Source: Oscillospiraceae bacterium (GTDB lineage Bacteria > Bacillota > Clostridia > Oscillospirales > Acutalibacteraceae). Taken from it: 44,790 nucleotides of DNA. The notes under the pieces were generated by a model. It searched no databases, was not told where the DNA came from, and worked only from the letters and a program-made list of their open reading frames with translations. This document shows positions 25,908 through 35,573 of this stretch, in pieces; within the stretch, counting starts at the first letter, position 1; each line of letters starts with the position of its first letter. The stretch is taken from NCBI GenBank assembly GCA_015065885.1, contig SVPJ01000017.1, positions 1 through 44,790 on the forward strand, given 5' to 3'. Position numbers and translations under genes: made by a program.

Positions 25908-27788
25908 ATGGCAAAGAAACAGTTTAAAGCGGAGTCCAAACGGCTCCTCGATATGATGATCCACTCCATCTACACGCATAAGGAGATCTTTTTGCGCGAA
26001 CTGATCTCCAACGCGAGTGACGCGATGGACAAACTCTACTACCGCTCGCTGTCCGAAAACGTGACGGGCATTTTGCGGGAGGATATGGTCATTCGTCTGA
26101 CCCCCGATAAGGAGTCCCGCACGCTGACCCTCACCGACAACGGTATCGGTATGACCAAAGAGGAACTGGAACAGAATCTCGGCACCATCGCTAAAAGCGG
26201 GTCGCTGAAATTCAAGCAGGAGAATGAAGCGAGCGAAGACGTGGATATCATCGGTCAGTTCGGCGTGGGTTTTTATTCCGCGTTTATGGTGAGCGACCAC
26301 GTAACGGTGACTTCCCGCGCGTTCGGCAGTGAGGACGCGTGGCGGTGGGAATCCGACGGTGCGGACGGTTACACGGTGGAGGCGGCGGAAAAGGAGACCC
26401 ACGGCACCGTGATCGAACTGCATTTGAAGCCGAACGGCGAGGACGAGAATTACGACGAATTTTTGGACGAGTGGCGTTTGTCGGAGCTGGTAAAGCGCTA
26501 TTCCGATTACATCCGCTATCCCATTAAGATGGAGACCACCCGCCGCGTGCCGCAGGAAGGCACCGAAGGGGAGGAGACCGTGTGGGAGACGGTGGTGGAG
26601 GATCGCACCTTAAACAGCATGGTCCCGCTGTGGAAGAAAAACCGCAGTGAGCTTACGGCGGAGGATTACAACAACTTTTACAAAGAGAAGTTCTACGATT
26701 TCGAAGACCCCCTGCGCTACATCCATTCTTCGGCGGAGGGGGCGGCGACCTACAACGCGCTTTTGTATATCCCCGCCCGTGCCCCGCACAACTATTATAC
26801 CCGCGAGTTCGAAAAGGGTCTGCAGTTGTATGCGTCGGGTGTACTTATTATGGACAAGTGTGCCGACCTGCTGCCCGACCATTTCGGTTTCGTGCGCGGT
26901 TTGGTGGATTCGCAGGACCTTTCGCTCAACATCTCGCGTGAGATGTTGCAGCACGACCGTCAGCTGAAGATCATCGCCTCCCGTATCGAGAAGAAGATCC
27001 AGTCTGAACTGACGTCGATGCTCTTGAATGACCGCGAAAAGTACGAACAGTTCTTTGAGCAGTTCGGTCTGCAACTGAAATACGGCATTTATGCCAATTA
27101 CGGTCAGCAAAAGGAAACGCTGCAAGATCTCTTGTTGTTCCGCTGGTCGGGCGAGAGCGCGACCGTGTCGCTTGCCGAGTACGTGGACGGCATGGCGGAA
27201 GAGCAGAAATATATCTACTACGCGTGCGGCGAGCGGGCAGAGCAGATCGCCCATCTGCCGCAGGCGGAAATGGTGCTCGACCACGGGTACCAAGTGCTGT
27301 ACCTTACCGACGACGTGGACGAATTTGCGCTGAAGATGCTCCACAGTTACAAAGAGAAAGAATTCCGTTCGGTGTCGGGGGACGACCTCGGCTTTGAAGC
27401 GGAGGAGGACAAACGGGAGGATTCCGCCGAGGAGACCGCCCTGCTCGAAAAACTCACGAAGGCACTCGAAGGACAGTGCAAAGCGGTGCGCATCTCCGCC
27501 CGTCTGAAGTCCCACCCCGTCTGCTTGGTGAGCGAGGGCGCGGTGTCGCTTGAGATGGAAAAGGTACTTTCGCAAATGCCGAACGCCGCCCCCGTAAAAG
27601 CGGAGCGTGTGTTGGAACTCAACCCCGCACACCCCGTGTTCCAAACCTTGCTCGCGATGGAAGACGAAGCGAAACTGGCGGATTACGCCGCACTTTTGTA
27701 CGATCAGGCGTTGCTGATCGAGGGCTTGCCGCTCGCCGATACGGTGGCGTTCTCCGACCGTCTCTCCCGCTTGATGGCAGGGCAATAA
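25908..27788 (+). CDS. htpG: Molecular chaperone HtpG (Hsp90)
   Basis: 626 aa from ATG 25908, with GAAGGAAG 8 nt upstream. The GHKL ATPase domain carries [15 protein letters not shown] (motif I with the catalytic Glu and Asn), [11 protein letters not shown] (DxGxG) and [14 protein letters not shown]. The middle domain has LNISREMLQ with the catalytic-loop Arg, and the C-terminal dimerisation domain is complete, ending at ~600-626. The full length matches bacterial HtpG. It assists folding of client proteins in the cytoplasm under stress. No CIRCE element or clear promoter is visible between it and the MITE-like element, so transcription may come from the cyclophilin-nadE promoter or from inside the element. 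Confidence 0.95.
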   Translation: MAKKQFKAESKRLLDMMIHSIYTHKEIFLRELISNASDAMDKLYYRSLSENVTGILREDMVIRLTPDKESRTLTLTDNGIGMTKEELEQNLGTIAKSGSLKFKQENEASEDVDIIGQFGVGFYSAFMVSDHVTVTSRAFGSEDAWRWESDGADGYTVEAAEKETHGTVIELHLKPNGEDENYDEFLDEWRLSELVKRYSDYIRYPIKMETTRRVPQEGTEGEETVWETVVEDRTLNSMVPLWKKNRSELTAEDYNNFYKEKFYDFEDPLRYIHSSAEGAATYNALLYIPARAPHNYYTREFEKGLQLYASGVLIMDKCADLLPDHFGFVRGLVDSQDLSLNISREMLQHDRQLKIIASRIEKKIQSELTSMLLNDREKYEQFFEQFGLQLKYGIYANYGQQKETLQDLLLFRWSGESATVSLAEYVDGMAEEQKYIYYACGERAEQIAHLPQAEMVLDHGYQVLYLTDDVDEFALKMLHSYKEKEFRSVSGDDLGFEAEEDKREDSAEETALLEKLTKALEGQCKAVRISARLKSHPVCLVSEGAVSLEMEKVLSQMPNAAPVKAERVLELNPAHPVFQTLLAMEDEAKLADYAALLYDQALLIEGLPLADTVAFSDRLSRLMAGQ

Positions 27789-27816
27789 AGGGTTACATTA
27801 CATGGGAGGAATCACA

Positions 27817-28749
27817 ATGGAAAAGATGCTTTCGGTCGTGATACCGTCGTATAACGAAGAGGCGATGATCGAAAAGACGGCTTCGGTCATTCATACGTTG
27901 CTTGCCGAGGCGGATATCCCGCACGAACTGATCTTCGTGGACGACGGCTCGAAGGACGCCACGTGGCAAAAAATCGAAGAAGCGGCTACCGCCGTCTCGA
28001 CGGTGCGCGGCGTGCATTTTTCGCGCAACTTCGGCAAAGAGGCGGCGATCGTGGCGGGTCTTGAGGCGGCAGAGGGCGCCTGCGCCGTGGTGATCGACTG
28101 CGACCTGCAACACCCGCCTGAGAAGATGCTCGAAATGTACGCCCTGTGGGAGCAGGGGTACGAAGTGGTGGAAGCGGTCAAGACCGACCGCGGCAAAGAG
28201 TCGTTGCTTCACAAGGCGTTCGCCAACACCTTTTACGGTATCATCAGCGCCGCGACCAAGATCAATATGCGGGATGCGTCGGATTTCAAACTGCTTGACC
28301 GCAAAGCGATCGACGCACTCCTCACCATCAAGGAGAAAAACTCCTTCTTCCGTGCGCTGTCCTCGTGGATTGGCTTCAAGGTGGTGCAGATCACCTTCGA
28401 AGTGCAGGAACGCACGGCAGGAGAATCCAAATGGTCGTTCCGGTCGCTCGTGAAATACGCGGTGACCAACATCACCTCCTTCTCGGATTTTCCGATGAAG
28501 ATCATCACGGCGCTGGGGTTGCTCTCCTTCGTGGTGTCGGTCGTGATGGGTGCCATTGCGCTGATCGGTAAGTTCAGCGGCAGGGCGCTGGAAGGTTTCA
28601 CCACCGTCATCATTCTGCAGATTTTGTTCAGCAGCATTATTATGATCAGCGTCGGTATCGTGGGATATTATCTCTCGAAGATCTACGACGAGATCAAAGG
28701 CAGACCGAAATACATCGTTTCGGAGACCTGCGGCAAAGACGAAGAGTAA
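27817..28749 (+). CDS. Glycosyltransferase family 2, GtrB/DPM1-like polyprenyl-phosphate sugar transferase
   Basis: 310 aa from ATG 27817, ribosome site GGGAGG, 28 bp after htpG. The GT-A fold has VVIPSYNEE at the N-terminus, FVDDGSKDATW (first DD site) and DCDLQHPPE (DxD, metal and nucleotide-sugar binding). RDASDFKLLDRKAID and the ESKWSF stretch are typical of the dolichol/undecaprenyl-phosphate mannosyl- or glucosyltransferase group. Two C-terminal membrane helices (~230-255 and ~263-288) are typical of GtrB, which loads glucose on bactoprenol phosphate for glycosylation of surface polymers. No GtrA flippase is adjacent. It could be co-transcribed with htpG, although a functional link is not obvious. 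Confidence 0.88.
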   Translation: MEKMLSVVIPSYNEEAMIEKTASVIHTLLAEADIPHELIFVDDGSKDATWQKIEEAATAVSTVRGVHFSRNFGKEAAIVAGLEAAEGACAVVIDCDLQHPPEKMLEMYALWEQGYEVVEAVKTDRGKESLLHKAFANTFYGIISAATKINMRDASDFKLLDRKAIDALLTIKEKNSFFRALSSWIGFKVVQITFEVQERTAGESKWSFRSLVKYAVTNITSFSDFPMKIITALGLLSFVVSVVMGAIALIGKFSGRALEGFTTVIILQILFSSIIMISVGIVGYYLSKIYDEIKGRPKYIVSETCGKDEE

Positions 28750-28776
28750 AAAAACCACCCGCTGTACGGCGGGTGG
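28748..28776 (-). terminator. Terminator-like hairpin, minus strand
   Basis: CCACCCGC / GCGGGTGG (28755-28776) follows an A-tract on the plus strand, i.e. a T-tract when read leftward. It can end minus-strand transcripts coming through the 266-bp repeat element. Confidence 0.7.
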
Positions 28777-28780
28777 AGTC

Positions 28781-29046
28781 AGGGATTAGCGGGCGTGCGC
28801 CTTGGCTCCCCTGTGTAAGGGGAGCTGTCGAGCGCAGCGAGACTGAGGGGTTGTCCTATACAAGTTGCTCGCTTGGTCGCAGAGAATCCCCCAGTCATTT
28901 TCTCCTCGCTTCGCTCCTCGAAAATGCCAGCCCCCTTTAGACAAGGGGGCCAAGGGTCACAGCCACTTTCCAAGTGGCATAAATATTCACAAAACACAAG
29001 GAGAGAATGCGCCCGCAAGCGTGCATTCTCTCCATTTTTATCCCTA
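28781..29046 (+). repeat. 266-bp interspersed element, copy 1
   Basis: Edges are AGGGAT...ATCCCT. It contains hairpins GCTCCCC/GGGGAGC, CCCCCTT/AAGGGGG and GAGAATGC/GCATTCTC. Copy 3 (42456-42721) is its inverted, nearly identical twin of the same length, and the 111-bp core (28853-28963) also occurs at 34804-34914. It lies between two convergent genes and has terminator hairpins on both sides. No gene is supported inside. Confidence 0.88.
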
Positions 29047-29049
29047 ACT

Positions 29050-29075
29050 CCACCCGCCGTACGGCGGGTGGTTTT
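29050..29075 (+). terminator. Rho-independent terminator, plus strand
   Basis: Perfect CCACCCGCCGT / ACGGCGGGTGG palindrome followed by TTTT. It serves the glycosyltransferase transcript after readthrough of the repeat element. Confidence 0.8.
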
Positions 29076-29078
29076 CTG

Positions 29079-29903
29079 TCATTTTTTGTTGTCTGTCGCT
29101 TCGTCCGTGACGGCGCGGATGACGTAGCCGTCTTCGGTGTCCTCCACCGTGTAGTATTGACGGTAGGTTGCTTTTTCCATATCCACCACTTTGTTGCCGT
29201 GATCGTCCACCGTCACGTCCTGCAGGTGAACGTATCCCACTTGCACGGTGTAGGTGTCGCCCGCCCGCTGAATGGTGCCGATCACCGGCTCGAACGCGCC
29301 CGAGGACTGTTGCGGCACGTGGTAATGTTGTTTTTCTTCCTCGTATTCGAACGAGAAGTAGGAGTCTCCTTCCACGCCGAAGGTGGCGTAGGTGGGGGTA
29401 AAATCGTCTCCGAACAGCGTGTGATACGCTTCGGTCACCGCTTCGATCGGCACGATAGTACGGCCGAAGTCGTCGGTGGTGTAGGGGGAGACGTAATTGA
29501 CGTCCTGCTGTTGGCGGATCCACTCACGGTTGGTGACCGCATACAGCGCTGCTTGGATCAGCGGCGCTTGATCCGCTTTTTCCACCGATTCGAAGGCGGC
29601 GGGAGTGTACTGCGTCAGCGGCAGAAGAGTATAATACATCTCGTCCGTTAAATGCGAGGTGTCCCGCATCTTTTGCACCATACGAAATCCGCCGACCACG
29701 GTGGAGATCACGCCGATCACGGCGAACACCAACACAAAAAGTCCGATCGCGGCGTTGGCGGCGTACCGACCGCGCCGTACGCCCCGCTTGGAAAAACGGC
29801 GGGAGGGGTGTTCGGTTGCCTCTTCGGAGGCGGTCACCTCATCGGTTTTGGGTGCTTCTTCCGCTTGGGGGGTGAGCGGTGCGGAGCGTTTGATCCAAGC
29901 CAT
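29079..29903 (-). CDS. Single-pass membrane protein of unknown function
   Basis: 274 aa, ATG at 29903 with AAGGAGAG upstream on the minus strand, 13 nt after proA. The cytoplasmic N-terminus (~1-48) is acidic and then basic (RRGRYAANA). One membrane helix lies at ~50-72 (IGLFVLVFAVIGVISTVVGG). The outside part (~73-274) is soluble and rich in Tyr, Asp, Thr and Gln, with repeated FGxDDFT-like and YTVEDTEDGYVI strands suggesting a beta-rich fold. No catalytic motif is recognised. Spacing makes it the third gene of a proB-proA operon. I do not recognise the family, and a direct link to proline synthesis is not evident. Confidence 0.75.
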   Translation of the reverse strand: MAWIKRSAPLTPQAEEAPKTDEVTASEEATEHPSRRFSKRGVRRGRYAANAAIGLFVLVFAVIGVISTVVGGFRMVQKMRDTSHLTDEMYYTLLPLTQYTPAAFESVEKADQAPLIQAALYAVTNREWIRQQQDVNYVSPYTTDDFGRTIVPIEAVTEAYHTLFGDDFTPTYATFGVEGDSYFSFEYEEEKQHYHVPQQSSGAFEPVIGTIQRAGDTYTVQVGYVHLQDVTVDDHGNKVVDMEKATYRQYYTVEDTEDGYVIRAVTDEATDNKK

Positions 29904-29916
29904 AACGTTCTCTCCT

Positions 29917-31158
29917 TCAGCGGCACTGTCCGTTGCCGTTAATGATGAATTTGGCGGTGGTCAATTCCCGAAGTCCCATCGGACCGCGGGCGTGCAGTTT
30001 TTGGGTAGAGATGCCGATCTCGGCACCCAGTCCGAACTCGCCGCCGTCGGTGAAACGGGTGGAGGCGTTCACGTACACCGCGGCGGCATCCACCGCGGCG
30101 GTAAAGCGTTCGGCGGCGGTGTGGCTGTCGGTCACGATGCATTCGCTGTGACCCGTACCGTAGGTGTTGATGTGGTCGATCGCCTCGTCCAGCGAATCCA
30201 CCACCTTCACCGCCAAAATGTAATCGCCGTATTCGGTCGCCCAATCCTCTGCCGTTGCAGGAATGGCTTCGGGCAGCAGGGCACAAGTGGCGTCACAACC
30301 GCGCAGGGCAACGCCGCGTGCGGCAAGCTTCGCCGCCATCAGCGGCAATCCTTCCTCCGCCACCGCACGGTGTACGAGCAGGGTCTCCGCCGCGTTGCAG
30401 ACCGAGGGGCGGGAAGCTTTGGCGTTTTCAATGATATTCGCCGCCATCAAAAGGTCGGCGGTCTCGTCCACGTATACGTGACAGTTACCCACACCCGTTT
30501 GAATGACGGGCACGGTCGCGTTTTCCACCACCGAGCGGATGAGCCCCGCACCGCCGCGGGGAATCAGCACGTCGAGATAGTCGTTCAGCCGCATCATCGC
30601 GGTCGCGGTCTCACGGGAGGTATCTTCCAAAAGTTGCACCGCATCGGCGGGCAGAGCGGCGGTGGTGAGCCCTTCACGCAGTGCCGCTACCACCGCGGTG
30701 TTGGAACGGATCGCCTCCTTGCCGCCGCGCAGCAGCGTGGCGTTGCCCGATTTTAAGCACAGGGCGGCGGCATCCGCCGTCACGTTGGGGCGCGCTTCGT
30801 AAATGATACCGATGACCCCCATCGGCACCCGCACCTTGCGAATAGCCAGCCCGTTCGGGCGGCGGTAACCTTCCATCACTTCACCCACGGGGTCGGTGAG
30901 GGCGGCGACTTCGCGCATACCGTCCGCCATGCCACGGATACGCTCTTCCGAGAGCGCCAGACGGTCGATCAGCGATTCCCGCATACCGTTCTCGCGAGCG
31001 GCGGCAATATCCGCGGCGTTTGCCGCTAAGATATCCGCCGTGTGGGCGAGCAGGGCGTCCGCCATCGCGTGCAACGCCGCATTTTTCTCTTTGGCGCCTG
31101 CCGTCGCGAGTACGCGGGCGGCGGCGCGGGCGTTTGTGCCCAGTTCTTGCAAGGTCAT
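29917..31158 (-). CDS. proA: Gamma-glutamyl phosphate reductase
   Basis: 413 aa, ATG at 31158 overlapping the proB stop codon by 4 bp (ATGA), which points to translational coupling. It reduces glutamyl-5-phosphate to glutamate-5-semialdehyde with NADPH, the second step of proline synthesis. Family motifs seen: [29 protein letters not shown], the catalytic-Cys stretch [14 protein letters not shown], and near the end [20 protein letters not shown] with LHARGPMGL. Length matches the family (~415 aa). It is a stand-alone enzyme, not the plant/animal-type ProB-ProA fusion. Confidence 0.96.
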   Translation of the reverse strand: MTLQELGTNARAAARVLATAGAKEKNAALHAMADALLAHTADILAANAADIAAARENGMRESLIDRLALSEERIRGMADGMREVAALTDPVGEVMEGYRRPNGLAIRKVRVPMGVIGIIYEARPNVTADAAALCLKSGNATLLRGGKEAIRSNTAVVAALREGLTTAALPADAVQLLEDTSRETATAMMRLNDYLDVLIPRGGAGLIRSVVENATVPVIQTGVGNCHVYVDETADLLMAANIIENAKASRPSVCNAAETLLVHRAVAEEGLPLMAAKLAARGVALRGCDATCALLPEAIPATAEDWATEYGDYILAVKVVDSLDEAIDHINTYGTGHSECIVTDSHTAAERFTAAVDAAAVYVNASTRFTDGGEFGLGAEIGISTQKLHARGPMGLRELTTAKFIINGNGQCR

Positions 31159-31952
31159 TCCGCTCTCTCCTTTGCCTTAAAAAGAGTACCCGCAGCCTTG
31201 CCGTCCAATAAGTCATACAGCAGTTCGGGATTCTCGCCGCTCATCACCACGGTGGGGATGCCGTCGGCAGTGGCGATCGCCGCCGCGTGCAGTTTGGTGG
31301 ACATACCGCCCGTGCCGAGCGGCGAGCCCGCCCCTTTCGCGGCGTGCAACAACTCGTCGGTGATCTCCTCTACCACGTCGATGCGACGGGCGTCGGGATT
31401 CTCGCGCGGATTGTCGGTATACAGTCCGTCGATATCGGTGAGCAACACCAGCAGTTCGGCGTGTGCCAGCACCGCCACGATGGCGGAGAGGGTGTCGTTA
31501 TCGCCGAACTCCAATTCTTCGGTCGCCACCGTGTCGTTTTCGTTGATGATGGGCAGGGCACCGAACTCCATCAAGCGGGCAAGGGTGTTGGCGGCGTTGT
31601 TCTTGCGCACGTCGTCCTCCACCACGTCGCGGGTGAGCAATACCTGCGCGGTCTGGTGACCGTATTCCGAAAAGAGTTTGTCGTAGGTATACATCAACTC
31701 GCACTGGCCGACCGCCGCCGCCGCTTGCTTGCCGCCCACGTCGTGCGGGCGCTCCTTCAAGCCGAGCAGACCCGCCCCCACGCCGATGGCGGCGGAGGTG
31801 ACGAGCAATATCTCACGGCCCGAATTTTTCAGATCGGCAAGCACTTTGACCAATTGTTCAATGCGGCGGATGTTCAGCCGCCCGTTGGGGTAGGCGAGGG
31901 TGGAGGTGCCCACCTTCACAACAATACGATGGGCGGTTTTGGCGCTGTTCAT
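31155..31952 (-). CDS. proB: Glutamate 5-kinase, short form without PUA domain
   Basis: 265 aa from ATG 31952, with AAGGAAG upstream on the minus strand; the longer frame to 32117 crosses the promoter and is rejected. It phosphorylates glutamate at the start of proline synthesis. Amino-acid-kinase motifs: [14 protein letters not shown] at the N-terminus, [54 protein letters not shown] and [12 protein letters not shown]. The enterobacterial enzyme has an extra ~100-residue PUA domain that is missing here, as in many Firmicutes; how this affects feedback by proline is not visible. First gene of the proB-proA-membrane protein operon. Confidence 0.95.
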   Translation of the reverse strand: MNSAKTAHRIVVKVGTSTLAYPNGRLNIRRIEQLVKVLADLKNSGREILLVTSAAIGVGAGLLGLKERPHDVGGKQAAAAVGQCELMYTYDKLFSEYGHQTAQVLLTRDVVEDDVRKNNAANTLARLMEFGALPIINENDTVATEELEFGDNDTLSAIVAVLAHAELLVLLTDIDGLYTDNPRENPDARRIDVVEEITDELLHAAKGAGSPLGTGGMSTKLHAAAIATADGIPTVVMSGENPELLYDLLDGKAAGTLFKAKERAE

Positions 31953-31999
31953 ACGAAAACTTCCTTTTATGGTAAAGTAAAAATATATCATCACTCTAC

Positions 32000-32028
32000 A
32001 GCATACCATCTTTTGCCGTAAAATGCAA
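32000..32028 (-). promoter_or_regulatory. Promoter of the proBA operon
   Basis: On the minus strand TTGCAT, a 17-bp spacer and TATGCT, with the -10 about 48 bp upstream of proB. No T-box or other leader element is apparent. Confidence 0.7.
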
Positions 32029-32112
32029 GGTCTTCGCAGAGTTTTTCTGTTGTGGTTACCCGTTTTACACGTCCCGTTTGCGGCAACATTTGCGGGTGGA
32101 TGGTCGAATGGC

Positions 32113-32152
32113 ACCAAAACAAGGGAGAAGACCCGTTTAGGTCTTCTCCCTT
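32113..32152 (-). terminator. Terminator of the glycogen phosphorylase gene
   Basis: 13-bp perfect stem AAGGGAGAAGACC / GGTCTTCTCCCTT with a 6-nt loop. On the minus strand it is followed by TTGTTTTGG. Confidence 0.88.
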
Positions 32153-32165
32153 AATTGTTTTATGC

Positions 32166-34589
32166 TTACTTCAGCGGTGCGGCGTGCCAGATGTCACGCG
32201 CGTAGTCTTCAATCGCACGGTCGGAAGTGAAGATGCCGCTGCCCGCGGTGTTCAAGAGCGCCATGCGGGTGAAACGCTCGCGGTCGCGGTACACTTCGCC
32301 CGAGAGCTTTTGTGCGCGGCAGTAATCCTCAAAGTCTGCCAGTACCATATACGGGTCGCGGGCGACCAGCGCATCCGCCACTTCGTGGAAAGTGCGCCCG
32401 CCGAAGCCTTTATACATAAAGTCGATCGCACGGTGGATGCGCGGGTTTTGGTTATACAGTGCACGCGGGTCGTACCCCTGACGTTTCAGCGCTTCCACGT
32501 CCTCGGTACGCATACCGAAGAGGAAGATGTTGTCGTCGCCCACGGCGTTGTAGATCTCCACGTTCGCGCCGTCCAGCGTGCCGAGGGTGACCGCACCGTT
32601 CATCATCAGTTTCATATTGCCCGTACCCGAAGCCTCGGTGCCCGCCAGCGAGATCTGCTCGCTGATATCCGCCGAGGGCATCAGCCGTTCCGCAAGGGTC
32701 ACACGGTAATCCTCGAGGTATACCACCTTCATCTTATCCTTCACGGCGGGGTCGTTGTTGATGAGGTCGGCAAGATAGCAGATGAAGCGGATGATCTCCT
32801 TCGCCACGTAGTAGCCGGGGGCGGATTTCGCACCGAACAGATAGGTGCGGGGGGTGAACTCCATCTGCGGGTTTTCTTTTAAGGTGAGGTAGGTGTGCAG
32901 AATGTTCAGCGCGTTCAGGTGCTGACGCTTATATTCGTGCAGACGCTTCACCTGCACGTCGAACATGGAATCGGGATCCAGCACCACGCCGCACTGCTTT
33001 TGCACGTACTTCGCAAAGCGTTCCTTGTTCTGTCGTTTGATGGCGGCGAATTCCTCCAAGGTCGCTTTGTCGTCCGCGAAGTCACGCAGTTTTGCAAGCT
33101 CGGCGCCGTTCAGTGCAAAGCCGTCACCGATGCGTTCGGTCAAAAACGCGGTGAGCGCGGGGTTTGCCTGGCACAGCCAGCGGCGGTGGGCGATGCCGTT
33201 GGTCACGTTCTTAAACTTTTCGGGGGTGACGGTGTAGGCGTCGTGGAACACGGTATCTTTCACGATCTCGCTGTGCAGACGGGACACGCCGTTCACCGAA
33301 TGGCACGCCGCCACACAGAGATTTGCCATCTTCACCACGCCGTAACTTACGATCGCCATACGGCTGACCTTTTCCACGTCGCCGTTCGTGGCTTTCATCA
33401 TCGCGGCGCCGAAGCGGTCGTTGATCTCGCACACGATCTGATAGATACGCGGCAGACGCTGACGGAACAGGTCTTCGGGCCAGCACTCCAACGCTTCCGC
33501 CATCACCGTATGGTTGGTGTAGGCAAAGGTGCGGGTGACGATGCTCCACGCGTCGTCCCACGTGTAGCCGCATTCGTCGAGCAAGATACGCATCAACTCG
33601 GGAATCGCCAAGGTGGGGTGGGTGTCGTTGATATGCACCGCCGCGTGTGCGGGCAGATCGTCCAGTGTCGGATGGGTCTGCAAATGACGCTCCACGATAT
33701 CCTGCACCGAGGCGGAGACAAGGAAATACTGTTGCGACAGACGCAGCGACTTGCCCTCACGGTGGTTGTCGGCGGGGTACAGCACCTGGGTGATGACCTC
33801 CGCCATCGCCTTTTGCTCCATCGCACGCATATATTCGCCTTGGTTGAACAGCGACATATCCATACCGGGTGCAGTGGCACTCCACAGGCGCAGGGTCGAC
33901 ACACCGCGCCCGTCCTTGCCTGCGACCATCAGGTCGTACGCCTGTGCCAACACGGTGGTGGCGTTTTCGTGTTCAATGCTGTGGTGGCCCTCGTTCCAGC
34001 TTTCGCGGACGTTGCCGTCAAACAGCACCCGTTTGGTCAGTTCGGGGCGGGGAAGCAACCAACTCTTGCCGCCGGGCAACCACATATCGGGCATTTCGGT
34101 CTGCCAACCGTCCACCAATTTTTGGCGGAAGATGCCGTACTCATACAAAAGCGAGTAGCCGATGGCGGGAATCTTTTCGGTAGCCAGCGAATCGAGGAAG
34201 CAGGCGGCCAGACGGCCGAGACCGCCGTTGCCGAGACCTGCGTCGGATTCGAGTTCATACAGTTTTTCGAGTTTTACGCCGTAACTTGCCATCACCTGTT
34301 CAGCCTCTTCGGTCAAGTTCAGGTTGTACAGCGTGTTTTTGAGCGAGCGTCCCATCAGGAACTCCATGCAGAGGTAGTACACCTGCTTGGCATCCTGCTC
34401 GTGCGCTTCGTGAATGTGCTGAATACGCGCCGCGCGCAGCTTGTCGCGCAGGACGAGTACCAGTGCGTTATAAAAATGTTCGTTGCTGGCATCGGCGGGT
34501 TGCAGCGAGAAGTTGTGGGACAACTTTGCTTCAACCAACGACGCGAGCGACGGTGCTTGTGCTTTCGATGCAGTTTTTTTAGCGGCCAT
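32166..34589 (-). CDS. glgP: Glycogen/starch/maltodextrin phosphorylase
   Basis: 807 aa from ATG 34589, with AAAGGGG upstream on the minus strand; the frame further upstream overlaps the promoter. GT35 family: phosphorolysis of alpha-1,4-glucan to glucose-1-phosphate with pyridoxal phosphate. Signatures: ESDAGLGNGGLGRLAACFLDS (N-terminal), VHINDTHPTLAIPELMR, MANLCVAACHSVNGVS, VKRLHEYKRQ, and the PLP-lysine motif EASGTGNMKLMMNG followed by TLGTLDGANVEI. The Ala/Lys-rich first ~15 residues are a short basic extension. Length is typical (790-830 aa). It stands alone with its own promoter and terminator; no other glg gene is next to it. Confidence 0.95.
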   Translation of the reverse strand: MAAKKTASKAQAPSLASLVEAKLSHNFSLQPADASNEHFYNALVLVLRDKLRAARIQHIHEAHEQDAKQVYYLCMEFLMGRSLKNTLYNLNLTEEAEQVMASYGVKLEKLYELESDAGLGNGGLGRLAACFLDSLATEKIPAIGYSLLYEYGIFRQKLVDGWQTEMPDMWLPGGKSWLLPRPELTKRVLFDGNVRESWNEGHHSIEHENATTVLAQAYDLMVAGKDGRGVSTLRLWSATAPGMDMSLFNQGEYMRAMEQKAMAEVITQVLYPADNHREGKSLRLSQQYFLVSASVQDIVERHLQTHPTLDDLPAHAAVHINDTHPTLAIPELMRILLDECGYTWDDAWSIVTRTFAYTNHTVMAEALECWPEDLFRQRLPRIYQIVCEINDRFGAAMMKATNGDVEKVSRMAIVSYGVVKMANLCVAACHSVNGVSRLHSEIVKDTVFHDAYTVTPEKFKNVTNGIAHRRWLCQANPALTAFLTERIGDGFALNGAELAKLRDFADDKATLEEFAAIKRQNKERFAKYVQKQCGVVLDPDSMFDVQVKRLHEYKRQHLNALNILHTYLTLKENPQMEFTPRTYLFGAKSAPGYYVAKEIIRFICYLADLINNDPAVKDKMKVVYLEDYRVTLAERLMPSADISEQISLAGTEASGTGNMKLMMNGAVTLGTLDGANVEIYNAVGDDNIFLFGMRTEDVEALKRQGYDPRALYNQNPRIHRAIDFMYKGFGGRTFHEVADALVARDPYMVLADFEDYCRAQKLSGEVYRDRERFTRMALLNTAGSGIFTSDRAIEDYARDIWHAAPLK

Positions 34590-34629
34590 AAAAGGCAACC
34601 CCTTTCTTGCAAATAGAAATGGATACCTT

Positions 34630-34658
34630 ATTATACACCTACTGCACGAAAAAAGCAA
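34630..34658 (-). promoter_or_regulatory. Promoter of glgP
   Basis: On the minus strand TTGCTT, 17-bp spacer, TATAAT, about 40 bp before the start codon. Confidence 0.78.
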
Positions 34659-34803
34659 GCGATTTTTGACTGAAATTACAAAGACGGTGGTGGAAATGGG
34701 TGGGTTTTCTTTGGGGGATTTGTGCAGATTGCAACAAAAACAACGGTATCACGACGCTAATGCGGTGTGCGAAACCGTAGAGGCGTGGCGAGACGGAGAG
34801 GTA

Positions 34804-34914
34804 GTCCTATACAAGTTGCTCGCTTGGTCGCAGAGAATCCCCCAGTCATTTTCTCCTCGCTTTGCTCCTCGAAAATGCCAGCCCCCTTTAGACAAGGGGG
34901 CCAAGGGTCACAGC
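34804..34914 (+). repeat. Interspersed element, copy 2 (111-bp core only)
   Basis: It matches 28853-28963 and the inverse of 42539-42649 almost base for base (GTCCTATACAAG ... CACAGC). The flanks are only faintly similar to the full-length copies (e.g. GGCGAGACGGAGAGGTAGTCC on the left), so this is a truncated or older insertion. Confidence 0.85.
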
Positions 34915-34956
34915 AGCACCCGAAGCGAAGTGCGTATTCTGTTACCACAAGTAACC

Positions 34957-35556
34957 GCACCAAACTCGCCGTGAAGGGGTTAGCAGGCTGTCATATAGGC
35001 ACTCGCAACCCGCGACGTTTTCGCGGTTTCACCGCAGGTGAAATGCGGGCATAGTGTACGCCCGCAAGCGGAAACTCGCCGAGAGGGAGTTCGCACTCAA
35101 TCATATAGGCACTCACAACCCGCGACGTTTGACACGGTTTCGCCAACGGCGAAACGCGGGGTGGAATATATGCCCCGCAAAGACAGCAGCACCGACCGCG
35201 ACGTTTGCCGAAAAGGAGTTCGCAGACTGTCATATAGGCACTCGCAACCCGCGACGTTTTCGCGGTTTCACCGCAGGTGAAATGCGGGCATAGTGTACGC
35301 CCGCAAGCGGAAACTCGCCGAGAGGGAGTTCGCACTCAATTATATAGGCACTCACAGCCCGCGACGTTTGGTGTGGTTTCGCCAACGGCGAAACGCGGGG
35401 TGGAATTTATGCCCCGCGAACACCAAACTCGCCGTGAAGGAGTTCGCAGACTGTCATATAGGCACTCGCAACCCGCGACGTTTTCGCGGTTTCACCGCAG
35501 GTGAAATGCGGGCATAGTGTACGCCCGCAAGCGGAAACTCGCCGTGAAGAAAAGCC
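34957..35556. repeat. Tandem array of alternating structured repeat units (alpha-beta-alpha-beta-alpha)
   Basis: Units begin with TCATATAGGCACTC (TTATATAGGCACTC in the fourth) at 34991 (alpha1), 35101 (beta1), 35230 (alpha2), 35340 (beta2) and 35454 (alpha3); 34957-34990 is the tail of an earlier beta. Spacings are 110, 129, 110 and 114 bp. Every unit folds into the same hairpins. I: TTTCACC/GGTGAAA in alpha, TTTCGCC/GGCGAAA in beta. II: GCGGGC/GCCCGC in alpha, GCGGGG/CCCCGC in beta. III: AACTC/GAGTT between units (altered in beta1). Alpha and beta differ by paired substitutions that keep hairpins I and II. The region 34590-35569 has no supportable gene; short frames repeat with the units and lack ribosome sites. 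Confidence 0.85.
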
Positions 35557-35573
35557 GTACGGCTTTTCTTCAC
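35544..35573 (-). terminator. Terminator of the small acidic protein gene
   Basis: A 13-bp perfect stem GTGAAGAAAAGCC / GGCTTTTCTTCAC with GTAC loop. It overlaps the stop codon of the small gene and abuts the last alpha repeat, replacing its hairpin III. Confidence 0.75.

Noticed and set aside
35038..35504. Short repeated plus-strand frames inside the tandem array (starting MKCGHSVRPQAETRREG)
   Set aside because: They recur only because the DNA repeats, start inside hairpin I and lack proper ribosome sites; the paired base changes preserve structure, not protein.
34957..35556. CRISPR array
   Set aside because: Units are 110-129 bp, alternate between two types, and no unique spacers of constant length separate short repeats.
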